A stretch of DNA of 64,000 bases from Lysobacter terrestris (lineage in GTDB: Bacteria; Pseudomonadota; Gammaproteobacteria; Xanthomonadales; Xanthomonadaceae): NCBI RefSeq assembly GCF_014489475.1, contig NZ_CP060820.1:2744001-2808000 (forward strand), written 5' to 3'. Below, piece after piece: positions 18,335 to 27,025 of the stretch (positions are counted from its first letter, which is position 1; every line of letters begins with the position of its first letter). The position numbers and the translations under genes are program-made. The notes below the pieces were generated by a model. That model made no database searches, was not told the origin of the DNA, and saw only the letters and a program-made list of their open reading frames with translations.

Positions 18335-19014
18335 CGCAGGTTCTCGGCGAGGAAATCCAGTGTCCGTTGCCAGGCGAGCGCGGCGCTCTCCGCGTGGTAA
18401 TGGCTGTTGTCGACGTCGCGGTTGAAGGCGTGGTCGGCGCTTTCGTAGACGAAGATGCGCGCCGTGGGCTGCTTGGCGCGATGCAGCTCGATGTCGCCCG
18501 CCGGAATGCTCTTGTCGCGCGCACCGAAATGGAACAGCAGCGGCGCGCGCGCCGGCTCGTCGAGGAACGGCACGCTGCGCGCGCCGTAGTAGCTGACCGA
18601 GGGCAGGCCGAGGCGCGTGTTGGCGAGGAAGGCGACGCTGCCGCCCCAGCAGAAGCCGACCACACCGGTGCGCAGGCCTTCCTCTTCCAGCACCTCGGCC
18701 GCGGCGGCCACCACGTCCACGGCGCGGTCGAAGCCGACCTGGTTGCGCAGCGCGACGCCGCGCTGGGTTTCGGCTTCGCCGTAGGCGAGCTCCACGCCGG
18801 ATTCGATCGGATCGAACAGGCTGGGCGCGAGCGCAACGAAGCCCGCGGCGGCAAAACGCTCGGTGACCGCGCGGATGTGTGGATTGACCCCGAAGATCTC
18901 CTGCAGCACGACCACGGCGCCGCGCGAAGGTCCGCTGGGCTCGGCGCGCCAGGCCCGGACCGGTCCGTGGGGCCGGCTTGCGTATGGCACGTTCAGGTCG
19001 ATCCAGCGGCTCAT
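18331..19014 (-). CDS. dienelactone hydrolase family protein
   Basis: This 227-residue alpha/beta hydrolase is the first gene of the minus-strand run. The DLH triad is visible: Cys122 in VVGFCWGGSVAF, Asp167 in GARDKSIP and His195 in SADHAFNRD. An early VVVLQEIFGVNPHIRAV also matches carboxymethylenebutenolidase. It probably hydrolyses a lactone or ester; no chlorocatechol pathway genes are nearby, so the classical substrate is unlikely. Its ATG is preceded by a C-rich stretch with no clear Shine-Dalgarno site. Confidence 0.88.
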   Translation of the reverse strand: MSRWIDLNVPYASRPHGPVRAWRAEPSGPSRGAVVVLQEIFGVNPHIRAVTERFAAAGFVALAPSLFDPIESGVELAYGEAETQRGVALRNQVGFDRAVDVVAAAAEVLEEEGLRTGVVGFCWGGSVAFLANTRLGLPSVSYYGARSVPFLDEPARAPLLFHFGARDKSIPAGDIELHRAKQPTARIFVYESADHAFNRDVDNSHYHAESAALAWQRTLDFLAENLR

Positions 19015-19100
19015 GGGCGGGGGAGAGGGGGCGGGGAGGCCTACTTAAGCGCTTTGCGGCCTTGTCCTGCAAGCCGCCGGTCGGGGGGCGTCCGGGCAGG

Positions 19101-19110
19101 TATAATTGCC
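19101..19110 (+). promoter_or_regulatory. -10 region of the rimO promoter
   Basis: A consensus TATAAT followed by TGCC lies 29 bases before the chosen rimO ATG. No good -35 box is seen 16-18 bases upstream. It also argues against the longer reading frame, whose TTG start would overlap this box. Confidence 0.6.
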
Positions 19111-19135
19111 TGTTTTTTCTGGAAATTTGCGCTCC

Positions 19136-20467
19136 ATGTCCCTCGCCAATCCCAAAGTCGGTTTCGTCAGCCTCGGATGCCCCAAGGCGCTGGTGGATTC
19201 CGAACGCATCCTCACCCAGCTCAAGGTCGAAGGTTACGACCTGGTGCCGAGCTATGACGACGCCGACGTGGTCGTGGTCAACACCTGCGGCTTCATCGAT
19301 TCGGCGGTGACCGAGTCGCTGGATGCGATCGGCGAGGCGCTGGCGGAGAACGGCAAGGTCATCGTCACCGGCTGCCTGGGCAAGCGCGAGGAAGTGATCC
19401 GCGAGGCGCATCCGGGCGTGCTGTCGATCAGCGGTCCGCAGGACTACCAGAGCGTGATGGAAGCCGTGCACAAGGCGCTGCCGCCGAAGCACGATCCTTT
19501 CATCAACCTGGTGCCCGACATGGGCATCAAGCTCACGCCGAAGCACTACGCGTACCTGAAGATTTCCGAAGGCTGCAACCACCGTTGCAGCTTCTGCATC
19601 ATCCCGTCGATGCGTGGCGACCTGGTGTCGCGCCCGGTCGACCAGGTGCTGCGCGAAGCCGAGAAGCTCGCGATGGGCGGCGTCAAGGAACTGCTGGTGA
19701 TCTCGCAGGACACCAGCGCGTACGGCGTCGATGTGAAGTACGCCGAGCGCGAATGGCGCGGCAAGCAGTACCAGACGCGCATGAAGGCCTTGTGCGAGGG
19801 CTTGTCCGAACTGGGGCTGTGGACGCGCCTGCACTACGTGTATCCGTATCCGCACGTCGACGAGATCATCCCGCTGATGGCCGACGGCAAGCTGCTGCCG
19901 TACCTGGACATCCCGTTCCAGCACGCCAGCCCGCGCGTGCTGAAGCTGATGAAGCGACCGGGCGCCGTGGACAAGGTGCTCGAGCGCGTGCACCGGTGGC
20001 GCACGATTGCCCCCGACCTGACGATCCGCTCGACCTTCATCGTCGGCTTCCCCGGCGAGACCGAAGCCGAGTTCGAGGAGCTGCTGGATTTCCTTGACGA
20101 GGCCCAGCTCGACCGCGTCGGCGCGTTCGCCTATTCGCCGGTGGAGGGCGCGGCGGCGAACGCGCTGCCCGACCCCGTGCCGGAGGAAGTGAAGCAGGAG
20201 CGCCTCGCGCGCTTCATGGAGCGGCAGGCGGAAATCTCCGCGGCGCGGCTCGAAGCGAAGGTCGGCAGCGTGCAGCGCTGCCTGGTCGATGCGATCGACG
20301 GCGAACTGGCGATCGCCCGCTCCATGGCCGACGCGCCGGAGATCGACGGCGTGGTGCAGATCCAGAACGGCTTCGAGGCCGGGCTGAAGCCGGGCGAGTT
20401 CGTCGACGTCGAGATCATGGGCAGCGACGAGCACGACCTGTACGGCGAGGTCGCGTTCGACGACTGA
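19136..20467 (+). CDS. rimO: ribosomal protein uS12 methylthiotransferase
   Basis: This 443-residue radical-SAM enzyme adds a methylthio group to Asp88 of ribosomal protein S12. The N-terminal MTTase domain starts [19 protein letters not shown] and carries three conserved Cys (Cys15, one in NTCGFIDSA, one in TGCLGKREE) for the auxiliary cluster. The radical-SAM motif CNHRCSFC has Cys147, Cys151 and Cys154. The C-terminal TRAM domain runs from about residue 375. [11 protein letters not shown] distinguishes RimO from MiaB. I chose ATG 19136 (MSLANPKV) because an upstream TTG at 19106 lies within the promoter. Confidence 0.96.
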   Translation: MSLANPKVGFVSLGCPKALVDSERILTQLKVEGYDLVPSYDDADVVVVNTCGFIDSAVTESLDAIGEALAENGKVIVTGCLGKREEVIREAHPGVLSISGPQDYQSVMEAVHKALPPKHDPFINLVPDMGIKLTPKHYAYLKISEGCNHRCSFCIIPSMRGDLVSRPVDQVLREAEKLAMGGVKELLVISQDTSAYGVDVKYAEREWRGKQYQTRMKALCEGLSELGLWTRLHYVYPYPHVDEIIPLMADGKLLPYLDIPFQHASPRVLKLMKRPGAVDKVLERVHRWRTIAPDLTIRSTFIVGFPGETEAEFEELLDFLDEAQLDRVGAFAYSPVEGAAANALPDPVPEEVKQERLARFMERQAEISAARLEAKVGSVQRCLVDAIDGELAIARSMADAPEIDGVVQIQNGFEAGLKPGEFVDVEIMGSDEHDLYGEVAFDD

Positions 20468-20592
20468 CGCGGGTATCGGCCGGCGCCGAGCCTGCACAAG
20501 GTGCTTACAAAACCTGTGCTGTAGTGCCCCTGCGGCACCGGCGCAGGGCAGGACGTGCCTGCTTCCGCGATGCCGCGTGAAGGAGGGACTTT

Positions 20593-21102
20593 ATGCCTGC
20601 CATCGTCCATCACCATCCCCACCTCACCGTTCCCGGCGCGCACATCTCGGGCAAGGCCCTGGTGTTCTCGGCGCTCGCCGCCGGCGCGGTTTTCCTGGTG
20701 CTCGAACTGCTGGTCACCCGCTACGTCATGGGGGTCGATCCGGGCGTGATGATCCGCATGATCGCGGCCATCACCCAGGGCACCGCGATGCTGCCGCCGC
20801 CGGAAGCCGCCAACCTGTCGGTCACGCTGGCGGCCGTGGTCCTGCACTTCGCGATGTCGCTGGCGTACGCGTTCGTCTTCGCGTTCTTCGCCAAGGGGCG
20901 TTCGCTCAAGGCGGCCACCCTGCTCGGCGCGGGTTATGGCCTGCTGCTGTACGCGGTGAACTTCTACGGGTTCACGGAGTTGTTCCCGTGGTTCGCCGGC
21001 GCGCGCAACTGGGGTGCGGCGCTCGCGCACGTGGCCTTCGGTGCCGTGTTGGGCGCCGCCTACGTGCACTGGGCCCCGCGCGACGCGTACCACCACGGCT
21101 GA
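20593..21102 (+). CDS. four-helix integral membrane protein, function unknown
   Basis: This 169-residue protein starts after a strong Shine-Dalgarno site (AAGGAGGG, about 6 bases before ATG). It has a short His-rich N terminus (VHHHPHL) and four hydrophobic segments near residues 20-42, 76-100, 106-126 and 141-160. The loop between helices 1 and 2 contains MGVDPGVMIRMIAAITQGT. I do not recognise a family with confidence. It is flanked by rimO (125-base gap) and a repeat-containing gap, so it is probably monocistronic. Confidence 0.75.
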   Translation: MPAIVHHHPHLTVPGAHISGKALVFSALAAGAVFLVLELLVTRYVMGVDPGVMIRMIAAITQGTAMLPPPEAANLSVTLAAVVLHFAMSLAYAFVFAFFAKGRSLKAATLLGAGYGLLLYAVNFYGFTELFPWFAGARNWGAALAHVAFGAVLGAAYVHWAPRDAYHHG

Positions 21103-21165
21103 GCCAGACCGGGTGCGCGATGCATGACGGCGCCGCCGCCGCGGTCGCCGTCATGTGCGTGCGGG

Positions 21166-21239
21166 TTTGAACGTGCCGGTTTGAACGTGCGTGTTGAACG
21201 TGCGCGTTGAACGAGCGTGTTGAACGTGCGGGTTTGAAT
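21166..21239 (+). repeat. 13-14 bp tandem repeat, five copies plus a partial
   Basis: Units at 21166, 21180, 21194, 21207 and 21220 follow the form TTTGAACGTGCGNG or TTGAACGTGCGNG, with a partial TTTGAATCCG at 21233. Each unit shares TTGAACGTGC, except the fourth, which has GAGC for GTGC. It lies in the 222-base gap between two plus-strand genes. No gene is supported across it on either strand. Confidence 0.85.
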
Positions 21240-21324
21240 CCGTCCCGGCCATCGATGCCGGATCGTGTCTGCACGCGAGGCTGGGCATACTCGCCGCATC
21301 GGTCGCCACGCCGGAGCGCGCAAC

Positions 21325-21717
21325 ATGCAGCAGTCCAACACCATGTTCACCCATCTCGCCAAGGCCGCGTCGCGATTCTCCGGGCGACCCCTTTGTTTCG
21401 GCCTGGCCCTGCTCGTGGTCGCGGCGTGGGCCATCACCGGGCCGTTGTTCGGTTTCAGCAACACCTGGCAGCTGGTGATCAACACTGGCACCACCATCGT
21501 CACCTTCCTCATGGTGTTCCTGATCCAGAACACGCAGAACCGCGACACCGAGGCGATGCAGCTCAAACTGGACGAGCTGATCCGCGCCACGCGCGGCGCG
21601 CACAACCGGTTGATGGACCTGGAGGAGCGCGAGGAAGGCGAACTCGACCGCCTGCGCGAGGAGTACGAACAGCTCGCCCGCCGTGATCGCAGCGACGAGG
21701 GGCCGCGCGAGCGCTAG
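21325..21717 (+). CDS. low-affinity iron permease family protein
   Basis: This 130-residue protein starts at ATG 21325; ATG 21343 is an alternative. Two hydrophobic helices (about residues 24-45 and 53-70) surround the family's hallmark [20 protein letters not shown] followed by [20 protein letters not shown]. The C-terminal 45 residues are highly charged (many Glu and Arg) and probably form a cytoplasmic helix. The family is named after yeast Fet4, but bacterial members are much shorter and an iron-transport role is not proven for them. Its TAG stop overlaps the greB stop within a shared CTAG. Confidence 0.82.
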   Translation: MQQSNTMFTHLAKAASRFSGRPLCFGLALLVVAAWAITGPLFGFSNTWQLVINTGTTIVTFLMVFLIQNTQNRDTEAMQLKLDELIRATRGAHNRLMDLEEREEGELDRLREEYEQLARRDRSDEGPRER

Positions 21718-22220
21718 CTCCCCGCGTAATCCACTTCGATGATCACGAAGCGCTGCATGCCGCCGGGCAGCTGCGCCTCGAATTCGTCGTCCAGGCGCTT
21801 CTTGAGCATGGCGCGCGCCAGCGGCGAGTCGATGCTGATGTGGCCGAGTTTCGCGTCGGTCTCGTCCGGGCCGACGATGCGGTAGCGATGGGTGTCGCCG
21901 CTCACCACGTCCTCGACTTCCACGATCGCGCCGAAGAACACCGCTTCGCGGTCGCTGGGCGCTTCACCGACGACGCGCAGCACTTCCAGTCGCTTGGACA
22001 GGTAGCGGACGCGGCGGTCGATCTCGCCGAGCTGCTTCTTGCGATACGTGTACTCGGCGTTCTCCGAGCGGTCGCCCTCGGCGGCGGCCGCGGCGAGTGC
22101 CTTCACCACCTCCGGCCGGCGCACGCGCCACAGCTCGTCGAGCTCGGCCTTCAGCCGCGCGTGGCCTTCGCGGGTGATCAAGGCCGTACTTTTCTCGGCG
22201 GGCGGACGCCAGCGACCCAT
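21714..22220 (-). CDS. greB: transcription elongation factor GreB
   Basis: This 168-residue factor enters the RNA polymerase secondary channel and stimulates cleavage of backtracked transcripts. The N-terminal coiled coil carries [21 protein letters not shown], with the acidic tip residues of Gre factors. The C-terminal FKBP-like domain has [15 protein letters not shown] and [21 protein letters not shown]. Start ATG 22220 ([16 protein letters not shown]) fits the GreB N terminus; an earlier in-frame start at 22250 lies inside the preceding hairpin. It converges with the iron-permease gene; the two stop codons share the palindrome CTAG. Confidence 0.95.
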   Translation of the reverse strand: MGRWRPPAEKSTALITREGHARLKAELDELWRVRRPEVVKALAAAAAEGDRSENAEYTYRKKQLGEIDRRVRYLSKRLEVLRVVGEAPSDREAVFFGAIVEVEDVVSGDTHRYRIVGPDETDAKLGHISIDSPLARAMLKKRLDDEFEAQLPGGMQRFVIIEVDYAGS

Positions 22221-22237
22221 GGTGGTTCCAGAACGAA

Positions 22238-22267
22238 GAAGGCAGCCCATTGTGGCGGGCTGCCTTC
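22238..22267 (-). terminator. hairpin between the NlpE-like gene and greB
   Basis: An 11-bp perfect stem (GAAGGCAGCCC / GGGCTGCCTTC) with an 8-base loop lies 46 bases after the NlpE-like stop on the minus strand, followed by TTCGTTCT. It probably ends that transcript just before the greB start. Confidence 0.65.
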
Positions 22268-22313
22268 GGTTTGCGCAAAAACCTGATGAAGCCGCGAAGC
22301 CGCGGCGCGCCGC

Positions 22314-22811
22314 TTACTGCGTGACCGCGCCCGAGCGCTTGAGCGAATGCGGCATCGTGGTCTCGATCGCGTTGCCCGCCGTGTCGAGCTGGTCGATCTG
22401 CTCCGGCGAAGCGACCGCGAACAGACGGTCCTCCTGGCTCTTGGAGTTCGGGTCCAGGCGCACGCGCTTGCCGTTTTCTTCCGCGGTCCAGGTGCCGTCG
22501 CCGGAAAAGCGCTCGGGCTTGCCCTGGTAGGTTTCCTCGATCTGGTAAGTGCCGTCGCGGTTCAGCGCGACGCGGGTGTCGATGCCGGGGCAATCGGCGC
22601 AGGGCAGGGTGCCGGTGAATACGCCGGCGAAGCCCTTGGTGTCGAAGGGGACATCGGCCGGCGCGGCCGCAGGCGCGGATTCGACGGCCACGGGCGCGAC
22701 CGGCTCCGCGGTGGCGGCCGGCATGGCGGCTTCCGCGGGCGGCTGCTCCGGCTTGCACGCGGCAACGGCGATGGTGGACAGCACGGCAAGAAGCAGCAAC
22801 TTGCGATTCAT
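22314..22811 (-). CDS. NlpE-like lipoprotein
   Basis: This 165-residue lipoprotein starts at ATG 22811 and has a lipobox (TIAVAACKPEQ). An Ala/Pro-rich linker (about residues 25-57) precedes a domain with GVFTGTLPCADCPGIDTRVAL, the conserved CxxC region of the NlpE N-terminal domain, then GTYQIEETYQGKPERFSG and GTWTAEENGKRVRL. E. coli NlpE is an outer-membrane sensor that activates the Cpx stress response and is linked to copper tolerance. This protein has only the N-terminal domain. It is followed by a hairpin. Confidence 0.85.
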   Translation of the reverse strand: MNRKLLLLAVLSTIAVAACKPEQPPAEAAMPAATAEPVAPVAVESAPAAAPADVPFDTKGFAGVFTGTLPCADCPGIDTRVALNRDGTYQIEETYQGKPERFSGDGTWTAEENGKRVRLDPNSKSQEDRLFAVASPEQIDQLDTAGNAIETTMPHSLKRSGAVTQ

Positions 22812-22920
22812 TCGTGAGACTCCCTGTTGAGTGAGCGCGTTGCCCAGGCGCGGAGCGCGCATTCGAGTGCAACGCCCGCGGCGGGTCAACCTGCAGTGCA
22901 GCAGATGCGGTCGCGTTCGA

Positions 22921-24453
22921 TCAGCGGCGGCCGCCGAAGATGCCGCCGAGCAGCCCGCGCAGGATCTGCCGGCCGATCTGGTTGCCGACCGTACGCGCGG
23001 TCTGCTTGGCCATGGTTTCGACCATGCCCTGGCGGCGCTTGGTGCCGAACACCGCGTCCTTCACCGACTGGCCAAAGCCACCTTCTTCCGCGTCGTCCTG
23101 TTCGCGCGTCTTCGCGGGTGGGGCCTTGGCCTGCTCGGTGGCGACTTCGGCCTTCTTCATCAGCATTTCGGCCGCGGATTCGCGATCGATGGACTGGTCG
23201 TACTTCGCCCCGACCGGACTGCCGGCGCGCACCTGCGCGCGTTCGGCCTCGGTGATCGCACCCATGCGGCAGCGCGGCGGCGCGACCAGCGTGCGTTCCA
23301 CCGGCATCGGCACGCCCTTGTCCTGCAGCGTCGACACCAGCGCTTCGCCGGTGCCGAGCTTGGAGATCGCCTCGGCGACGTCCAACTTGGGATTGGCGAC
23401 GAAGGTTTCCGCCGCGGTCTTCACCGCCTTCTGGTCGCGCGGGGTGAATGCGCGCAACGCGTGCTGCACGCGGTTGCCGAGCTGGCCGAGGATGTCGTCG
23501 GGCACGTCGTCCGGGAACTGCGAGCAGAAGTACACGCCCACGCCCTTGGAACGGATGATGCGAACGACCTGTTCGACGCGCTGCTGCAGCGCCGCCGGCG
23601 CATCGTCGAACAGCAGGTGCGCTTCGTCGAACACGAACACCAGCTTGGGCTTGTCGAGGTCGCCGACTTCCGGCAACTGCTCGAACAGTTCCGACAGCAG
23701 CCACAGCAGGAAGGACGAGTACAGCCGCGGCTTCAGGATCAGCTGTTCCGAGGCGAGCACGTTGACCATGCCGCGACCGTTGGTGGTCGTGCGCATGAGG
23801 TCGGCGAGTTCCAGCGCGGGTTCGCCGAAGAACATCTCGCCGCCCTCCTGCTCCAGGCGCAGCAGCGAGCGCTGGATCGCGCCGATCGACTGCGCGCTGA
23901 CCAGGCCGTAGGAAGTGGAGATGTCCTTGCGCTCCGCGGCGACCAGGCCGAGCAGGGCGCGCAGGTCCTCCAGGTCGAGCAGCAGCAGGCCGCGGTCGTC
24001 GGCGAGCTTGAAGACGATATCGAGCACGCCGGACTGCGTATCGTTGAGTTCGAGGATGCGTGCGAGCAGGGTCGGGCCCATCTCGCTCACCGTGGTGCGG
24101 ATCGGGTGGCCGTTCTTGCCGAACAGGTCCCAGAACACCACCGGGTTGGCTTCGTTGGCGTAATCGGCGATGCCGATTTCCTGGATGCGCGCCTGCAGCT
24201 TGTCGTTCGAGGTGCCGGGGACCGCGAGCCCGGCGACGTCGCCCTTCACGTCGGCGAGGAAGATCGGCACGCCCATGCGCGAGAAGCCTTCGGCGATCGT
24301 CATCAGCGTGACCGTCTTGCCCGTACCGGTCGCGCCGGCAACCAGGCCGTGGCGATTGCCCAGGCGGCCCTGCAGGAACACCTGGCCGTGGGTCTCGGGC
24401 AGGGAATCGGGCGCGGTGACCGCCTTGCCGATGAGGATCGCGTTGTCTGCCAT
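22921..24453 (-). CDS. HerA-like ATPase, DUF853 (YjgR family)
   Basis: This 510-residue P-loop ATPase starts at ATG 24453 (MADNAILIGKAVTAPDSLPE); the open frame continues upstream only as antisense to the transglycosylase gene. Walker A is GATGTGKT at residues 40-47, and Walker B is KLVFVFDEAHLLFDD near residue 270. The rest matches the DUF853 family, whose E. coli member is YjgR, related to HerA/FtsK ATPases. The C terminus is a Gly-rich segment (LLGGIFGGRR). Its cellular role is not established. No NurA nuclease gene is nearby, so it is not a classical HerA-NurA pair. Confidence 0.9.
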   Translation of the reverse strand: MADNAILIGKAVTAPDSLPETHGQVFLQGRLGNRHGLVAGATGTGKTVTLMTIAEGFSRMGVPIFLADVKGDVAGLAVPGTSNDKLQARIQEIGIADYANEANPVVFWDLFGKNGHPIRTTVSEMGPTLLARILELNDTQSGVLDIVFKLADDRGLLLLDLEDLRALLGLVAAERKDISTSYGLVSAQSIGAIQRSLLRLEQEGGEMFFGEPALELADLMRTTTNGRGMVNVLASEQLILKPRLYSSFLLWLLSELFEQLPEVGDLDKPKLVFVFDEAHLLFDDAPAALQQRVEQVVRIIRSKGVGVYFCSQFPDDVPDDILGQLGNRVQHALRAFTPRDQKAVKTAAETFVANPKLDVAEAISKLGTGEALVSTLQDKGVPMPVERTLVAPPRCRMGAITEAERAQVRAGSPVGAKYDQSIDRESAAEMLMKKAEVATEQAKAPPAKTREQDDAEEGGFGQSVKDAVFGTKRRQGMVETMAKQTARTVGNQIGRQILRGLLGGIFGGRR

Positions 24454-24675
24454 GGGTGGGTCCTTAGCGAAGTTGGAGGGGATTCTATGCCAGCGTCGAA
24501 CTTTCGCCGTGTCGCGCACACCAACCACGGCGGGCACCAGGTCTCCTGGTGGCGGGAAGCCGCCACGCGATCGCCTGAATCCGCGATGTGTCGATCGTGT
24601 TTCCGCGCAAATCCGCCATTGCCGTCGCGCCCGTCGCGGGCATACCCTCCCCAGACCTCCACGCATTCCTTCTCC

Positions 24676-26217
24676 ATGCCGCAGATGTTCCGATCCCTTT
24701 TCGCCGTGGCCGTGCTTGCGGCGATCTCCAGCAATGCCGCCGCGCTCTCGCGCCGCGACCAGGCCAGCGTCGATGCGCTCAACCAGCGCATGCAGGCCGC
24801 CGAGGCCCGCTACCGCGACGCGATGGTGATGATCGGCAACGCCGACCCGGAGGGGCAGAAGCAGAGCGATGCGGCGCTGGAGGACATGGAGGATGTGATC
24901 GCGCAGTGCATGAAGCAACGCGGGTGTTCGGTGCCCACGATGCTCACGGCCTACAAGCGCCTGCTCAAGCTCAATGCCGACGCGGAAGCGGACGTGCCGG
25001 AAGGCGAGGACGAGGGCGACGACCACGCCAGTCCGCTCGCCGCCGACGTGCCGGAAGCGGCGCGTGCGGCGCACCTGCTCGCCGACGACCACCGCTTCGA
25101 CAAGATGGTGCAGTTCAATCCGGCGGTACAGGCCGGCATCCGCCGCTGGCTGACCGACATGCGCGGTCCGCTGATCAGCAGTTACGAGAACTACCAGTAC
25201 ATGCGCCACCTGATGTGGCCGCAGTACGAGCGCGCGGGCCTGCCCGAGGCGCTGCTGTTCGGCATCATGGCCAAGGAATCCAACGGCAAGGTGCATTCGA
25301 CCTCGCGCGCCGGCGCCGCCGGGCCGATGCAGTTCATGTACGCGACCGGACGCCGCTTCGGCCTGGGCGACGACGGCACCGGCTTCGATACGCGTTACGA
25401 CCCGCGCAGCGCGGCGGAAGCCAGCGCCGAATACCTCAACGAGCGCATGGGGCAGTTGAACCGCAGCATTGAGCTGGCGCTGGCCGCCTACAACGGTGGC
25501 GAGGGACGCGCGTTGCGCGTCTACCAGGGCAGCGGCGGGCGCAACTTCTGGGAAGCCGACGTCTACAACCAGTTTCCCTCGGAAACCCAGGACTACGTGC
25601 CGATGGTGATCGCCGCGGCGTGGCTGTTCCTGCATCCGCGCGAGTACGGCCTGAGCTTCCCTCGCGTGGATGCCAAGCCGGCGCCGCTGCGCCTGGCGCA
25701 ACCCAGCTCGATCTACCAGCTCACCATCTGCCTTGGCAATCGCGGCGAGCGCGACGGCTACATGCGCGCGCTGCGCAACCTCAATCCGCGCTACAAGGCG
25801 GAAAGCTGGTTGCCCGCAGGGACGACGCTCAATGCGACCACCCGCATCGTCGGCCTCTACAACCGCTGGTGCACCACCGGCGCGCGCGCAGAGCTGGCAC
25901 GCACGCTGGTGCTGAGCGACCCGACTACCGCCATCGTGCGCATGGGGCCGGTGACTACGGTCGACATGGGCGCCGAGGCGGCCTCGCAGGAGGACGAGGC
26001 AACGGATACCACGGCGCGCGAACAGGCCAAGCCCGCCAAGCCGAGCAAGCCCAAGCGCCCGCGCGACTATCGCGTGCAGCGCGGCGAAACGCTGACCGCG
26101 ATCGCGCAGAAGTTCCAATGCGATACCGGCGACCTGGCCAAGGTGAACAAGATCAAGGGGCCGCGCTTCGCCATCCGGCCCGGGCAGAAGCTGAAGCTGG
26201 ACGGCTGCGGCGAATAA
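24676..26217 (+). CDS. LysM lytic transglycosylase (MltD-like)
   Basis: This 513-residue secreted enzyme starts at ATG 24676 with a signal peptide (about residues 1-23). A long helical region precedes the SLT domain (about 180-330), with the catalytic Glu201 in GIMAKESNGKVHSTS, then AAGPMQFMYATGRRFGL and ALAAYNGGEGRALRVY. One LysM peptidoglycan-binding module ends the protein (about 464-510, RDYRVQRGETLTAIAQKF). It cleaves peptidoglycan to anhydromuropeptides. Upstream frame extension is antisense to the DUF853 gene and not real. Confidence 0.92.
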   Translation: MPQMFRSLFAVAVLAAISSNAAALSRRDQASVDALNQRMQAAEARYRDAMVMIGNADPEGQKQSDAALEDMEDVIAQCMKQRGCSVPTMLTAYKRLLKLNADAEADVPEGEDEGDDHASPLAADVPEAARAAHLLADDHRFDKMVQFNPAVQAGIRRWLTDMRGPLISSYENYQYMRHLMWPQYERAGLPEALLFGIMAKESNGKVHSTSRAGAAGPMQFMYATGRRFGLGDDGTGFDTRYDPRSAAEASAEYLNERMGQLNRSIELALAAYNGGEGRALRVYQGSGGRNFWEADVYNQFPSETQDYVPMVIAAAWLFLHPREYGLSFPRVDAKPAPLRLAQPSSIYQLTICLGNRGERDGYMRALRNLNPRYKAESWLPAGTTLNATTRIVGLYNRWCTTGARAELARTLVLSDPTTAIVRMGPVTTVDMGAEAASQEDEATDTTAREQAKPAKPSKPKRPRDYRVQRGETLTAIAQKFQCDTGDLAKVNKIKGPRFAIRPGQKLKLDGCGE

Positions 26218-26271
26218 GCCGCCACGAGACAGGCGCCCCGACAACGGGCGCGACAACAAAAGGGGACGGGA

Positions 26272-26961
26272 ATGGTGGCGCAGACGATGGCGCCCTCGCG
26301 ATCGGGCGAGGGCAGGTGGATGGCGGCCGTGACCGTGGTGGCATTGCTCGCGATTGCAGGCGCCATCGCGCCCGACCTGCGCGGGCTGCACTACGCCTGC
26401 AAGCCGCTGGCGACCCTGCTGGTCGCGGCGATGGTGTTGCGGGCATCGTGGTGCCGCGGGCGCTATCGGAGCGCGGTGCTGGTCGGCTTGCTGCTGTCGA
26501 CGCTGGGTGACGTCTTCCTGATGTTGCCGCCGGCACCGCAGGGGCCGGACTGGTTCGTGTTCGGGCTGGCGAGCTTCCTGTTCGCGCACGTCGCGTACCT
26601 GGTCGCGTTCTGCAGCCGCGCCCCGCTGTTCGCCAAGCGCTGGCCGTTTGCCGTGTATGCCGTCGTCGCGTTGGGCGTTTCGATGGTGCTGTGGCCGCAC
26701 CTGCCGGGCGAGCTGCGGCCACCGGTGGCGATCTACGTACTGCTGCTCGCAGCGATGGCGGCGCAGGCAGCGGCCGTGTGGGCCCTGTTGCGTGATCGCG
26801 GCAGTGCGCTTGCGGCGCTGGGCGGGGCGTTCTTCGTTGCCTCGGATGCCACGCTGGCGATCGACCGCTTCGTGGCGCCGGTGCCGGCGGCGATCGTCCT
26901 CGTCCTGGTGACCTACTGGATCGCGCAGCTGCTGATCGGCTTGTCCGTACGCTCGCGCTGA
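26272..26961 (+). CDS. YhhN family membrane protein (lysoplasmalogenase-like)
   Basis: This 229-residue membrane protein follows a Shine-Dalgarno-like AAGGGGACGGGA. About seven or eight hydrophobic helices are seen, with family motifs YACKPLATLLVAAMVLRA, LLSTLGDVFLML and, near the end, GGAFFVASDATLAIDRF and VTYWIAQLLIGLS. YhhN relatives include vertebrate TMEM86 lysoplasmalogenase; the bacterial substrate is unproven. It lies 54 bases after the transglycosylase gene and converges with psd across a bidirectional terminator. Confidence 0.85.
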   Translation: MVAQTMAPSRSGEGRWMAAVTVVALLAIAGAIAPDLRGLHYACKPLATLLVAAMVLRASWCRGRYRSAVLVGLLLSTLGDVFLMLPPAPQGPDWFVFGLASFLFAHVAYLVAFCSRAPLFAKRWPFAVYAVVALGVSMVLWPHLPGELRPPVAIYVLLLAAMAAQAAAVWALLRDRGSALAALGGAFFVASDATLAIDRFVAPVPAAIVLVLVTYWIAQLLIGLSVRSR

Positions 26962-26976
26962 AGAATGCGCGCAAGG

Positions 26977-27003
26977 AAAAAGGCGGCCATTGGCCGCCTT
27001 TTT
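26977..27003. terminator. bidirectional terminator between yhhN-like gene and psd
   Basis: A perfect 12-bp stem (AAAAAGGCGGCC / GGCCGCCTTTTT) with loop ATT provides a T run on both strands. It lies between two converging genes. Confidence 0.93.
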
Positions 27004-27025
27004 CGTCTGCTCGCTGACGGTTTGC

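Noticed and set aside
18335-20497. Upstream extension of the HIT frame on the minus strand
   Set aside because: Runs antisense through rimO and through the DLH gene in another frame; the HIT domain begins at ATG 18334.
21166-21239. CRISPR array
   Set aside because: Units are 13-14 bases and directly adjacent, with no spacers, and no cas genes are present.
20972-21274. Possible small minus-strand gene through the tandem repeat
   Set aside because: Its protein is only the translated repeat (FNxHVQ-type units), unit lengths are not all multiples of three, and there is no ribosome site.
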